Source of the DNA: Gavia stellata
Taxonomy: Eukaryota > Chordata > Aves > Gaviiformes > Gaviidae
Direction: 5' to 3'
Assembly: GCF_030936135.1 (NCBI RefSeq)
Contig: NC_082616.1
Location: forward strand, 12,893,001 to 12,957,000
Length of the DNA stretch: 64,000 nt
Shown here: one piece after another, positions 26,201 through 40,100 of the stretch
How the letters are laid out: each line of letters starts with the position of its first letter
Position numbering within the stretch: the stretch's first letter is position 1
Notes under the pieces: generated by a model
Told to the model about the DNA's origin: nothing
What the model saw: the letters and a program-made list of their open reading frames with translations, nothing else
The model's database searches: none
Program-made: the position numbers and the translations under genes

Positions 26201-29200
26201 AATGACACACATTATTGGTGTATTATTAACTATGATCTGTTTATTTGAATTAAATGTGTTTATGTTTTCTGATACTGCCTCTAGGGATGCTTCCCCTAGA
26301 TTCAGATGGGATGTGGGTTTCTTGAAGTATGCCCTGGCTTAGTCTCCCATATCACAAATAGTCTTGCAGGTGCTACACTTTATGCACGAAAATCATCCAG
26401 TTGACCTCTTTTGCTGTTTTCAGAAGTAGAGCCTTAAACTCCCTCTATGTATCATAGGTAGCCCTGTCTATCTTAAACGTTGAAAATGCAGCCTGGTAGG
26501 CAGAATGGACATCCCTGAACTCATTTAGGGGATGTGCAGATTAGGAACAAAAGATGAGAATACGGTCCTTTGTTGTTAAACTGGTACATTACATGCTGTA
26601 TTTTAATTAGGCTGGGTATGAGAGTCAGCCCAGGAAATCCTCAGTAATCCAACACTATTGAATTATTCTTATCCTTTCCCTCTGCAGATTTCCCTCGTTT
26701 TAGAGGATGGGGTTTTAAGCTGCTATCTTTTTCTGTTCTTGCTCCCTCAGCCAAACAGAAACAGAGTTGTTCAACAAAATACTTGTGTGTTCTTTAAAAA
26801 AATCATAAAAATGAAACAGGCACAAACAGATACAAAAGCGTTCCAACTTTAATTACCTCTGCTGACTAAAAAGCGCTTGTTGGGTTTTTTTTTTCATTTA
26901 AGATGAGAAGCCAGAATCGTGTTAACCCTTAGAAAATGGCAGCAGTCGGATATTCTGGAAAGGAAAAGAGATAACTTTTCCACCAGAGAAAGATTTGTAT
27001 CTGAGGGTTTTATACCTACAAGGGGAGATTTCTACTTTTCAAGAGAACCTAGAAACCCGCTTTTCAGCAGCATAGACTTGCAGTTAGTGCTTCAAAGGGT
27101 TAATTGAAATGGGCACACTTGACTGCTGAGAGGACTGATCTAATCACTGCCATATCCAAGTGCATCTGTTCACCATGAGGTCATTCTTGTGCATGCTAAT
27201 GATTTGGAAAATAAAGCATAATGCTTGACGTTATCAGAAAGGATATAGTGTAAATCTTTGCTTTTTTAGTTCTAATAGCTATTGTGGAATGAAACAGCAG
27301 GCAAAAGCATCTCGGATTATTGCTTTCCATTTTAATTTTTTTAAGGCATTGTTTTCAGTGGAGTGTCAGGAAAACTGTGCTGGAAAACTCTGACATGTGG
27401 TATCTGTTGATAAATGGATTCTTTAATGAATATTATAGCATTGCCCAGGAGCAACACTTGAGTTGAGGAACTATAGACGTTTTCAGCATTCCGTGGTTTT
27501 AAAGCCTTGGAAGCCGTGCCTGCTTATTTACATAAAACTGAGATTTTGCAGCCTTTTTGTTGGAAAGGTGACACATGCTTTTCTTTTGTCTCCGGACTTT
27601 TACATGCATAAATTTCTTGTAGAAAATACTTGGATGTACAGCAAACAAGATATGGTTTATTTTAAAACACTTTTTGCTAGGTGCTCAGCTTTATCTTTCC
27701 CAGTTTAAAGCAAAAAGAATATTTCAAATGGCCATGTAATTTAAAAATATTTTTTTGACAGAAACAAAACAAAACCTGGCGAAACTGTAGTCTTAAATAG
27801 CCTTAATATTCTTTTTAATGCTAACTGAGCAATGATTCCTTTTCGTTTTGTTTGGTTTGGTTTTTCTGGGGTTTTTTTTACTTCTTTGTGTGTTTTCCTT
27901 GAAAATCTGTAGAATGTTTTTTCAGTTCTGTGTACTAGGTGGAATAAAAGTTTCTCCAGGTTCTGTATAATATTTTTGCATATTTTTAGGGAAGCTGGGT
28001 GGAGCCGAATATTAAAAAAATACACGTCTGAAAATGAGTAGCTGTGCCATGATACTACAGCGTACGCAGCACATGCCAGGTGTTGGGTTTGAGTAAGATG
28101 ACAGTGTTGCCTGAAACTGAAAAATTAGTTTCTAGTAACTGGAACTTAGAAAATTCCAGACTACCCGGGCAGCTAGGAGCCACTGCTCAGCTGTTTCTAC
28201 TGCGAGAAGAGGCGGTGCTGAAACCATCTGGCAATTGTTACCAGCCGGACCAGCATGCTGCTGTGGAGCTACATGCGGCACCTCGACACGGGCTTGAACC
28301 TCCATGCTAAATCCTTCCTTTTCCAGTACAGGCGTTGCCCTTAAATGTGGAAAGACGCACAAGAAGTTAAGTCATTAGTACAGAGCTCGTTACGAGGTCT
28401 GCATGAACTTAGTTCTCAGTAGGTGAGAAGGAAAGTGTGCAATCATAAGTGCCAGACGTTGCAATTGTAGAGGTTGTCCAGGCAGTAAACAAAGAGGAAA
28501 AGCTTAGGGAGGTGGAGCAGAGGAGTGGGAAGAATTACCAAAGGAGGCAGGACTCAAGGTGTTTCTTTCCACCTTCCCCGACCTCCTTCCCTGTAAAGAG
28601 TATTCAGAAGGAGGTGCAGGGTCCTGGCCTGCTTCCCCTCTCTATTTAATCCCCGTAGTTCTTACAGCTGATCTTCAGCAAATGAGAGCATCTTTCACTG
28701 CTGGGTTAGTGGCCTGTCCCACCCGGCTGCTCGGGCTGCCTTTGGGGGGGATCCTGAAGCTGCACAAGCAGATTCAGGAGGTACTCCTTACTGCTGTGGT
28801 CTTGGTTATCGGTGATCCGTGTGTGGCTTTCCTGCCTCTCTTCCACAGAGCTACCGCCTGCCTGGATTTTCTCACCACCGCAGGAACGCGCAGTGCTCGT
28901 CAATGGAACACCGCGCTGGGGCAGCTTTCAGCACTGTGCTGTCGCGTGCACATAACTCCTAACTTGTACTCGTCGGCAGAAATGGCAGTTTCGTAACCAC
29001 CTCCGTCACTGCCAGCCTCAAAACCCTTGGCTCAGAAATACAGAGGTCTCCCATCACTATGTTCCTTCCATGGTAGCTACCAGTTCGCCTAAGAAGTCGC
29101 TGTGGCTCTGTCTGCATCTCAGCATCCTGAAGAGACAAGAGCCCAGTGGCGGATGGTCCTTTCCTGCTTGGTGAAATTGTCTTCTTGGCCCATGGTGGCT

Positions 29201-32200
29201 GCTTGATAGCAGAGAACGAAAAGGTGCCAAATGAAGTTTTCAATTGAATCAAGTATAATTACCTGATTTAATGAAGGAGGAAAGTCAGGATGTTCTGCAG
29301 AAACCCAAAATTTACCCTTCCTCTCCAGAGATGCCTTTCAGTGAGACACACAGAATAAACCCGTTTCATATTTACATCCTTCCTTCCTTTGCACTTAGGG
29401 AAACCCATGTGAGCATATTCAAATAACATGACACAGCAATTCTGATCCACTTTCTGGATCTTTTAATGGCAAAACTGAGAAATCACAATGATTTCTATGA
29501 CGACACATGGATGCTATAAACAAAATCATAATTTTGCTGAATGATGAAGCAATGACCGAGTGGAAGTGCATCCCTCCTTGCATAGGAGAACTTGTTCAAC
29601 ACTAGAAATCAGAAACACCTTTTTTCCTCTTTTGGACTCAAGCAGTGAGTGAAAAATCTTTCCCCGGCTGTGGTGTCTTCCTTAATTCATTGATCGACTC
29701 ATACATTTAGCAGTCTGAAGAGTTTGAACACCTTGCTGGTAGTTACATACGAAGGAAAAAAAGGAAGCTCCTGCATCCTCAGTACACCATGGGACTGCTC
29801 CCATGTCTTGGTCAGGCACTTCATGTTTTTAAAAAGTCGAAGGTTATGCATGTTGACAGTATGATAGTTTGCATTTTTTCATGAAAGAGAAGCACTTTCT
29901 TGAATTAGTAAAATTCTTAGCATCCCTGGAAAGGTTAGAAATGGTCTGTTGTTAAACAGGGCAAAGTCATAGTAAATGCCATGAACTCTCTACCCCCTAT
30001 AGCTCCTTTGACTTGAACAGTCTGATGTAAATTTACGCCAGGACGACCAGGCCTGGTTCAGAAGTGTACAAATCTGTGCAGAATGGTAAGGAAGTTGCAT
30101 CGTTACTTTGCAGCTCCCTGCAAAGCAGTTGCAGACTGCTTTGGGTGCCAGGGCAGTTTTTCCCTTTGCCCGCCGCCTCTGAGGGTGTGCAGCCTGGACC
30201 TGTCCCCCGAAGCTGTGTAGGTGCTGGGGTTGCTTCTCCCTCAAGCCCGGCATAACCTCAGGATCTACAGTGGAGAGCGTGCGAGAGCAACATCAGGGCT
30301 CTCAGCCTGGGCCCTTTCTTTTTTCCGTTTAATTGATTGTCTCAGAGGGAGCTCTCCCAGCTACGGTCTCTGGGAGAGGCGATGGCAAGGGAGGGCTTCC
30401 TCCCTAGCAATCAGCGCTGGGATGGGAAAAAATATTAGCTTGACGGGCCTCTCTCTTCTGCTGGGTGACAGCTCCAGCTGCTCAAGCTGTCAGCTCTCGA
30501 GAAAGCTCCAGGCAATGTGGCCCCTTTGCATTTTTCCTCTGCACTGACACACGTCAGCCCTGCAGCCGTGGTGGAGGAGAGAGCCCCCGTGCAGTGCCGT
30601 CCTGCCGCAGGCTGCTGGCACCCGGGCGGGAGGCTTCGGGCGCTGGTTTGAGGCTGCACTACGTGTTCTATGCCTGCATGCAAAGGAGAAATAACCACTA
30701 ACACTTGCTGTGGTCCCTCTGGCTGGCTGACCAGTGCAGAACTAATTAGTGGCTGCTCCAAGTCACGACTAATTAGAACTTTGATGTGTACATTTAGGGA
30801 TTATTTTCAAATGTCTGAAACAACCAAGGCTGGGTACCTAATGGTGTCAAGCACTCATCACCTGTGCTGGGAGCTGTGAGTGCTTTTTTTAGGGTTGTTT
30901 CTGCCCTTGATTAACCTGTAGTTTCAGATTCTTCTTACTGTTTGAGTTACAGCTTTTCAAGATACTACTTTTTTTATTTTTCGTAACCAAACCACAGTGG
31001 AGCAAACCTCCTCATTCACCAGTGTTTCGGCTGTTGCAGCACCTCACTTAGTCAGCGGAAGCAGGTGCAAAAACTGCCCTTGACTTCTGCTGGCCCTGCA
31101 AGCACAGCCTGACCTCCCGGGGCTGGCTCTCCAGCGCAGCAGGGCTGAGCTGGCCCCCCCACGCCTTCCAAAGAGCAGCCTGCATCCCCCTGAGGCTGTG
31201 GTGCTGTTGCAGGCTTGGGACAGTCAGCTCGAATGTCCTTCTTTCTCCTGCAGCATTTTCGTGGGTTTGGGGGGAAAAGGGGCTGTGTAAATTCAGCTGA
31301 TAGAAAGAATCTCCAAATATAACTGACGAGTGACATTTCGTGCCGTTGCCTGGCTGCCAGCCTTTGGTGGCTTCCAGCCAGAACACCCGCCTGTTTTTCC
31401 AGGGGATCCCCTCTGTTGCTGCTGAGGTCGAACTACATAGCCTTTGGGGTTTGCTCGAAGACGTAAGATAAATGAAAGATCTCAATGCAGCTTTAGAACA
31501 GCTGTCACTCGTAACAAAGTATGAAATATTTTAACAGCTCATACCAAACACGACAAGTCACCAAAGGGCCATGTGGTGTAAGTGCAGTTCCAATAATCTG
31601 ATGGCCTGCATCCTTAAATGTAGTTTGTTGCTGTATCTGCATTTCAGACCATTGGCATTTGAACATGTGTGGTTTTGCATGAACACAGCCACTGCTTTTT
31701 TTAATGATAATTTCTTCAAAACACACTCCCCTGAACACGGAGGCTCAGGATGCTGCTTATATTGTATTTTCAGCCATGTCCTTGTGAGTGGAAAGCAGAG
31801 CATGTCAAAATGCTAAGCGGATTTACTGCTATGATTCTCTCTGGAATTTTATTACCTTCACATTTACTGGGAAAGAAAACAAAGATTTCCACGGACCTGT
31901 CATGGCTGATAGGTTAAGGGAGGGGGGGGGGGATAGGTCACGGCCTGTGTGAAAACTTTATGGGTCTTCTCAAGTATAAAGCTTCAAAATCCTTAATGAT
32001 CACGCATGTTCTTCTAATCCATTTTTACATACTTGGCTTATACATTAAGACCCACCTTTCTTGTCTTTTTCTCATACGATAGAAATGTGTACCGAGTAAG
32101 AGCGATAGCCTTGTGCCTAGTTTGTCCCACCAGTTTTTTTGGTTTCGGTTTTCTGCATCTGGTGGCCCTGAGGAGGGTTCAGCCAGTTTTGGTGAGGAGT

Positions 32201-35200
32201 TGGATGCCCCTGTAGTTCAGCTGCACGACGACAGCACTGTATTGCTCTTGTCCTGGCAGAGGTCCTGCCTGTTTTCTCCATGGGAAGTCCGAGAAGGTGT
32301 TTCACCATCATCGGCACCAATGTTGCTGTGCTTGAGTATATGCTGAAGAGTGGGGAGAGGGAGTTATTTTGCTTTCAGGAGTGTTCATCTGCTTCACAAG
32401 GAGAAAAGAAATTGCTAAGAGATCGTTTTTTCCTAGAGCACTTGCCCTGGTGGTGTATGAGAAACCAGAGTTGTTCTGTTCAGTAGATTTAAAATAATCT
32501 ATCTATCTCTAGCTTTCCAAAAGATAACTCTTCATTTAAAGTGTTTTTTTATTTGTATTACTAACTGAATTTTTAATCCTTGCCTGCAAGGAACATATTT
32601 TAAAAACTTAAGCCTTCATCACCGTAAAGCATTTGTACCTGTAAGAGATGTCATCAGATGACGGTCTGATGTATCGATCTGTCATTCACATGCATCTTAT
32701 TTGCGTGCAGGGGTATGACTGCCCGTGATGTGGTTTTGCACATACAAGTGACTTTCCATTTGTGGGAAGTTTACGTGGCCCAATGATATGTATGTTGTTT
32801 GCTTTCTGTTTCTTTTTAACCTGCCTACAGTGTAATAGTGGTTTAGGTCTCTGTGAAGCCTCAAATTTTACCCAGTTTAAAATTGTATGACCACTAACAG
32901 TGTCGGGAGTGTAGCTGAAGTAAGAGGCTGCTGAAGTCCCACAATACCCCATTGGCAAGGTTGGCAAAAGTTGAAGGGAGATGCTCATTTGTTCCAGTTT
33001 TTGCCAACATTTCCTCCCTCTATTTTTTCAGTCAGCAGGGGCAAGGAAAAAGCCTGTGGGTACCCATTTCTGTCCAGGTCCTTAAGGGTACTGAGGTGGA
33101 CTTTCTATCGTGAGTTGCCCTTACAACTGATGCCCACCGTGTGCCGAGTTTGCCGTGGTGCGCATGGCCGGTTTGCGCTGTGCTGGGCGCCTGCGAGCAG
33201 CCGGCCTGACCTTCACGCGAGTGCGACGGGTGTGCTGTTCCTGTATTTATATGATTTTGTGTTCTCTCCCTTTAGATTAGAATATGTAATGGTCTCGTTA
33301 CGGTAATTGCCGCAGGTAAGAGCGATGCTTCCCGCAGGCCCCGCTGCTGCTGGCGTTGTGCTCCATCACTAACAGCTCTCCTCCTCCACCTCCTCCTTTT
33401 CCTCCTCCTGTGCTCAGCGCGCGGCCGTGGCGGCTCTGGGGCTCTCGGGGTCTGTCTCTGCCTGTCCCTGTCGCCACCACCCCATCTCCTCCCACTCCCT
33501 GCACACCAAGCCCTGAGGGGTGCCTGCTGCCCGCCTGCCTGCCCAGGCGCCTGCTGCTCCCTCCGGCTGCTGCTGTGCGCAGCCAGCGCCGGCACCTGCC
33601 GCGGTGGGAAGCATTTTGGTCATGGCTGGGCCTCTTTGCCTGTGTGTTTGCGGCCGGGGCACCACGGGACGGGATCGGGGGCAGGACAGCCACCGGCAAT
33701 ATGCTGGATGCAGCCCCACCGGTGGCGAGCATCGGCGGAAGCTGCATGGCATCACCTCGGTGGCAGTGCTCGCCCAGAAACCAGCGTGACTTGCAGGAAA
33801 GAGTTGCTGTGCAGCTTTTGGTGGGTTTTTTCCCCCTTTCTGCAAATTTCACATGTTTGGCTGAGTTGTAAATTTTAAGCACTCCGCTGGTCCACCTGTG
33901 TGTCAGAAACTAGTACTTTTTTATTTACCTGACCATTGTGGAGCTGCTGCTTGGTTTTTGCAACTTACAATTTCACATTGCCTACGCACCCTCAGAAACA
34001 AACACGGCAAGAGAGGAAAAATGCCCTCCTCCATATCGCTGCAAAAAGAAAAAGAACTAAGTCTCTGATGAGCATCTGAACATCAACACAAATATGACGC
34101 TGATTTTCCCGGGCACGTGCTGGCGGGTGTGCACAGCCCGGCTTCTCTCCCTAGCGCAGCTGAGTGAGCGGGGCCTCGGCTCTGAACAAAGTTGCAGGCT
34201 CCCCTTGCAAGACGGCCAAGTAATTAGAGTTCGTGCCAGACAGCTTGCAAGTGGAATTATAATATTTGTATGAAAGCCTTTATCTTTTGTGGTTATTACT
34301 TGCTCACTCTGCAGCTGCTGTCTCCCTATCAATCAAGGCGGTTTCGGGGGAGCTTCAAGGCTGATTGCATAGCTAAGGACTCGCCAGAAGAAAGTTTGGA
34401 CTGAAGGAATGTGCCGGCTCCCGAGGCGGGTGGATGCTGCGGGTGCTCCCGGAGCGAGGTGTGCCTCGCCCGCACCCCCGCCTGCCACAGCCGCCCCGCT
34501 TTTCATATGCGCAGGCGATGCATTGTTCAGCGCTTGCATGAATATTGCTTGAGCTTGTCCATTTGGTGAAAACTGTATTATTTTGACCATCTGCCATTCT
34601 GCTTAACTGCAGGAATGTAAAGTACGGCACCTCCCTCATAGCCCTTCCCTCCCCCACGCTGTTCTCCCCACGAACAGCACCGCAGGTTTTGTTTTTAATC
34701 CAAAACTGACAGCTCCACATTTTTCACAGAAAATGCCTTTGCACGCTAAGTCACATTTTTCACCTTTTTTTAATGCGATATTTCCCCTTCAGTCAATTGT
34801 CTTGAAGTATAAATCTGGTAAGTAAAGATTGTCTTTGAAATGCAAACGCCGGTTTGCAAACTGGCTGAGGGATTTCAAAGGAGCAAGAGGTACTTTGGGT
34901 TTAGCTGTGACCAGACCTCAGCATTGTTCCCTTCCCTGCTTTGAGTCATTAAAATATCTAGAGTTAGCTGAAGCAAGAGGACAAAGTTTTAACCCTTGTA
35001 GTGAGGAAAAAGAACACGATGCTGCCTGTGCCCCACAAACTCCACGGAGTTCCCGAGCATTATTCCCGAGAAGTAACAGCAAACTGTTAAAACGCACAGA
35101 GTGGGGCTGCTGCAACTCCTAGTGATGGGGTGAGATAGACTGTAGTGTTTGGCATGAGGTGTAAAATACCCCGAATCATTCGAGCCGCGTGTTGAAAACG

Positions 35201-37152
35201 CAACTGAGTCAACTTGGGTCTTTGTCCTTAGAAGGTGGATCGAGTCCCAGGCGCTTTCCTGCCTGCAGAGCCCTGCAGCTGAGGCCTTGCCCACAGATGT
35301 CCTGTCTGCCTTGCTAAACCATCAGCGATTTCCCAACATGTTTCACAAGGGCAAGGCTCGCCCTGGTCATGAGCGAGGTTGTCTCTGCTCACCACTGCCC
35401 GGTGGGCAGCTCAACCATCGGCAGCTTCAGCCAAGGCACTGGCAGCATTTTGGTGCATTTTCTGCATGTTTGAGACTCACCTGGGCTAATAAAGTTGAAG
35501 GGAGTATTAAAGATAGCCCTGTAATCTTCAATCACATACACTAACAGCAAATAAAGGCGCAGCCTGAAAATACAGGTTATTGTTGAATTGGAAATAGGTT
35601 TGTGCTGCGAAACACAACCATCAGTCTAGAGGTCACAGGTGGTCGCACGGCTGCTGAGACGGGCCTTGACTTTCGGTGTGGGCACGGAGCCTTCCCCCGT
35701 TCTCTCTCGCAAGCACCTGGGTGCGAGGCTGTTCCTCCATCCCACCTCTAATAAAAACCTTTGTGTTAAGAATTAGAGGGAGAATTATAACGTGGTTTAA
35801 AAATACTGTTCCCTAAGGGAGGTGATGAAATGACATTCACGCTGGGAAATGCCTTGGGACAGGTCCGAACCCCAGCAGCAAGAGCAGGGCTGGGTTGCAG
35901 CATGCCTCTTTGTATTCCTCAGAGCACCATTACAGTCGCACAGGGGAGAGGAAGGAGTTGCACGCACACACACCTCAGTTTATTCATTTACTTCTTAGTT
36001 TAATAGCTGTATCCTCATCCATTCTCATTCAGACAACCTATTTAGTCCTGGCCTCTAGTCGTAATTGCTTGTGGGGAGTAATTGAGATGTAACTTAATGT
36101 TGTTGAACAACAAAGAGTAAACACACGTAGACACCACTACAGCCATCCAGGTTCCCCAGCCCACAAACAAGTTCTTGAATGGTGGCCATGAGTGCACCAA
36201 TAATGATGGGTACTTGGTGTCCTGTTTTAGTAGTGCAATTAGAAAAAATTGGGATTCTTTGTGGGTTTTTATCAGAGGCTAAGACGCCTTCCAGGCAGAG
36301 CTTCACGAAAGCATTCACACTATGGAAACTCGTTTCCAGCTCTCTGTAGTAGATTAAATACAGAAGAGCCGTTTAGTGACACACAGCAAAAAATAATTTT
36401 ATATAACAGACACTTGAAAGAAACATTTTTCAAGTTCCATTATGTGGGTTTTGTTGGAGCTTTGAGTGAGCAGGATCAGTGCATCCGCTCCCCTGGCGCG
36501 GGGCCGCTGCAGTACCTCACAGCACCGGGCTGCAGGCGGCTGCTGGAGCCGTCGGCGCTGGCAGGGTCTGTGCGAACCGGCATGCCTGTTCCGAAAGGGG
36601 CTGCTGCTGGTGGGGCTCATACGCGCTCGCCTGGGCGCTGCTGACTGCTCGCAGCCCAGCCACTCCTCGCTTTTTCTGGAAGCTGCCAAAAAGAAATTCC
36701 TTATTTCTCCAGGAAAGCACGGTATGGCGGTTCCTCAGCTGCCTGGGCCAAATTTCTACTACGAATGTCACGTTCACCTGAGTGATACCCAAGATTAATT
36801 TGGAAGAGGCGGTGGAGAGGGGTTGTGTTTTGCCAAGCAGTTACTCTGATGCAAAGACAGGCAGGTTGTTTCTTTCCTTACATTAATTTTTCTCTGCCCG
36901 TTCTGTTTTCCAGGCTGCCTCACCACAAGTGCGAGCGCTGACCTTACTGTCACCGTAGGAATAGAGTTAGCAGACCAGACCTCGCCCACGTTACCACGTG
37001 CCTCCAAGAGCAGAGTCTCTGGGAAGCTTCGCCGCTCAGCCAGTGCTCTCAGCAAGTCTTCCAACTGAGGTGCTGCGGGAGCAGAACTCCAGCCGAGGAA
37101 ACCCAAGAGACCTTAAAATGGATAAATTATTTACTGCATCTACAGAACTTAC

Positions 37153-37197
37153 CTTTTGGATGAGCACGTGTTGAAGGGGACGGGCAAGGGGTTTGCT
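37153..37197 (-). other. candidate short - strand exon (non-coding or unknown)
   Basis: On the - strand a 45 bp segment lies between 'gcaattttacag' and a near-perfect donor (AAG followed by gtaagttc). All three frames are open, as expected for so short a stretch, so coding cannot be judged. It is about 11.5 kb beyond the INSM1 poly(A) signal in the direction of INSM1 transcription. If real, it would most likely be an lncRNA exon or part of a read-through transcript. The support is the splice sites alone. Confidence 0.18.
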
Positions 37198-40100
37198 CTG
37201 TAAAATTGCAGTTCTCGTATTCAGACAGACACGGCCGATGATCAGGTATCACCTGCATTATCATCACGCATTTCACTCGATCATTTCCGTCACAAAGAGA
37301 ACGAAGGCGATGGGAGCTCTCACTACTGGTGTGGCATTGGGCTGATGGCAGCATGCACTTCTCCCCAAGCACTTGTGCACAAGTACTGGTGTCGCAGCAA
37401 GAGGACACAAACCAGTACTGAAAACAGTTATTTATTGTAACTTTAGAGCATTGCTGTTAGTCATTCCGGTCAACACTTAATTGTGTATTAGGGAATTTTG
37501 TCTAAATACAGGTTTTCATATGACTAGCCATGTAACAAATGCTCCTCTCCTTTGAGTGATGGAGGGACTTTCCAGTCTGTGTTCAGCCTCTGCTCCCTTT
37601 CTGTTGTCTGTGGTCATCCAGTGCCCATTTTGTGCATGTAGCTAAGAATTAATAATCATCAGAGGTAATTTACCTAAAATTCAGGAGGGTACTGCCAATT
37701 TCACAAAGTGGCAGCACTTGCATTAAAATCTGTTCAATTACGGTATCGTGTTCAAGGTGATACGTCACTACCTGTTGTGTAAAACCCTGAAGCCGAAGAT
37801 GCTCCAGCCACCGCTCAGGTGTGCCCGGTCCGGCAGAGCAGAGGACCAGGCTCCTCTCCTTGGTGCCCATCAGGTGCCCGCCTGCGGTACAGGTGTGATT
37901 ACGGGGGTGGCAGCATCCAGCGCAGGCGTGAGGTTCCGGTGAGCAGCTATTGCGCCAGCTGGGTTCAACCATTTACCTTCACATCTTTGCACGTATTTTA
38001 TACAGGTGCCCTCTTTCTCAGCACTGGCTTTGGCTTTGGGATTGCTGTGTTGTTTGCAATAGTGCATGCAATGGCTGTGACTGTGAACTACTCACTAGAA
38101 AAATAAAAATAACCAAATTCCTTTTTGAAGAGCAAGTGCCACACATTTGCCACAACTTCTCACCATGGTTTGAATAATTAGACAGTACACCTTTTAGGTA
38201 ACCACCTCACCTTGTCACAACATCAGGGCAGTAGTCTGCAACCTGAAGCATCTCTAGTTAGAATAAAATAAATTTGAAGGCTTTCGAGGATGTGCAGCGT
38301 CCCCCTGGCACTTTGTGTAGTAAGCAAACCCTATATTTTCAATAGGAAATGTATTTCAGACGTATCATAGATTTCTAGGGGTGATAGCTTTTTATAGCTA
38401 AAACCCCCTGTATTATGAAAACAAAAGGAATCTGAGAGACATCCTGCAACCCCTCGGTGTGAACAAGGACGGCCAGACCGAAGGCAGAAATCTGTTGATG
38501 CCCCACCGTGACAGGACTTGTGAGACACACCACGCGCAGCAGAACGTGCGCCTCCGCCTAATGACTGCTGCGGCACGCGCCGGCGGCTGACGCTGGGGCT
38601 GGGCACCACATTCAGCCGGGGCTTCCCTGGCCCTCCTGGCGTGCGTGGATGAGGAGATGGCTGTAAAGCAAATATTATTGTGTTAACTTCATTTTGTTGA
38701 TGTTTTGAACATCAGTGTCTGCCCGTTCTCAAGCATTGTGTCAGACCCCTCCAGCCCTCCTAACCCTCCTCAGGTCTGGGGCGTTACTGCTTTTTGTTCG
38801 GTTTTTGTTTGGTTTGCTACTTGGCATTCAAATGCACACCTCTAAACTGAATGTGATATGGTTTAAGTGAAGGGGATTTGTTTTTGGTGAAGCAAAATGC
38901 ACCATTGGGCCACCATTTTTTTTGCACTTCTACATAGGTGTTAATGTGAACATTTGTCTGCGTGTCAGCGTCCAGCCCTGTGACTTCCCTGTAAATACGG
39001 GATAGTACTTTATAAACGTTGCCAGTAACACTGAGGTAGCTCGACACTTCGCTGTGGGCTCTGTGGAGCGGGTTACCTGGTCCAAGGGGCAGCCAGCTCA
39101 GCCCAAGGTGCCGCCCTCACTGCTCAGAGCCCGAGCTGGAGCTGGTGGTGCTGAGCATGAAGCTGGCTGGCACCCCGGGACACGGGTAACGGAGCTGTCC
39201 TGCTGGGAAGGAGCCTCGTTTGCTAAGGGTTGATTTTCTGTTGATTTTCAAAACCTGCCATTTTGATTTTCTGCCTCACGTTTTGGTTTGGCTTTCTACT
39301 GATTGTGTGTCAGTAGAGGAAATTAGAAAATAGAAGAAAATTAAGTGTATTTTAATATATTTTATTTTCAGGACTGGATAGGGGAGGCTGTCTTGTTCTT
39401 AGTTATCAAATAAATGGTTTGAAATAATTTCAGAGGCATTCTTCTGAATGAAAGGAGACTTTTCTCGTTGGAGCAATATGCATCTTTAATTCAGGGAAGA
39501 ATTAAAACACCGATGCAAATAGTATTTTCCTGACGTCAAAAACCTAAAAATATTAATTTGTAAAAATTCAACCGCGGTTTTGTACTATGAACTGGATAAC
39601 AAAGCTGTTCTGTTAGCCCTCACAAACTTAATAAATCTTAGCTCACAACAAAATCCTTAGAAGAGCATTAAGAAGGTATGTATCCGCGCGGGGTGTGCAG
39701 CGTCTGGGAGGCAGGAGGTGCGGTGGCTGGGCAGGCGCTCTGCCTTCCGACCATCCAGGTGACACCGGTGGCTGCTCCCAGCCGGCTCTTGGCCGCGCGC
39801 TGTCTCTGGCTGGTGGTGCCTGGGCCCGAGCAGCCAGAGCCGCTGGGAAGGTTCAAGCTGTTGCAAGCGTCATGGTTTTGCAGGTCTGGTTCAAATGCGG
39901 TGGGGACCTTTGTGTTAGAGCTGGCGTATGCGAAGCGGTAATGCAGTGTCATTGGTGCCGATTCTGCCTTCCCACAGCACGCGCTGCACTGCGCTGCGAG
40001 CCGCGGCCACAGAAACAGCTGCCCGGTGCGTAACCAGCAACATCTTTTCCAGACTCAAGTTCTGTTTGGCAAAACTTTCAAGTGTTAATACTGCGCCATG

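Noticed and set aside
33298-33882. Overlapping long open frames on both strands near 33.3-33.9 kb
   Set aside because: They sit in a GC- and CT-rich segment where both strands are open. The peptides are Pro/Arg/Gly-rich with no domain.
39120-39165. Possible REST/RE1 site (ggtggtgctgagcatgaag)
   Set aside because: Only one half matches the consensus. The GCTGTCC half is absent at the right spacing.
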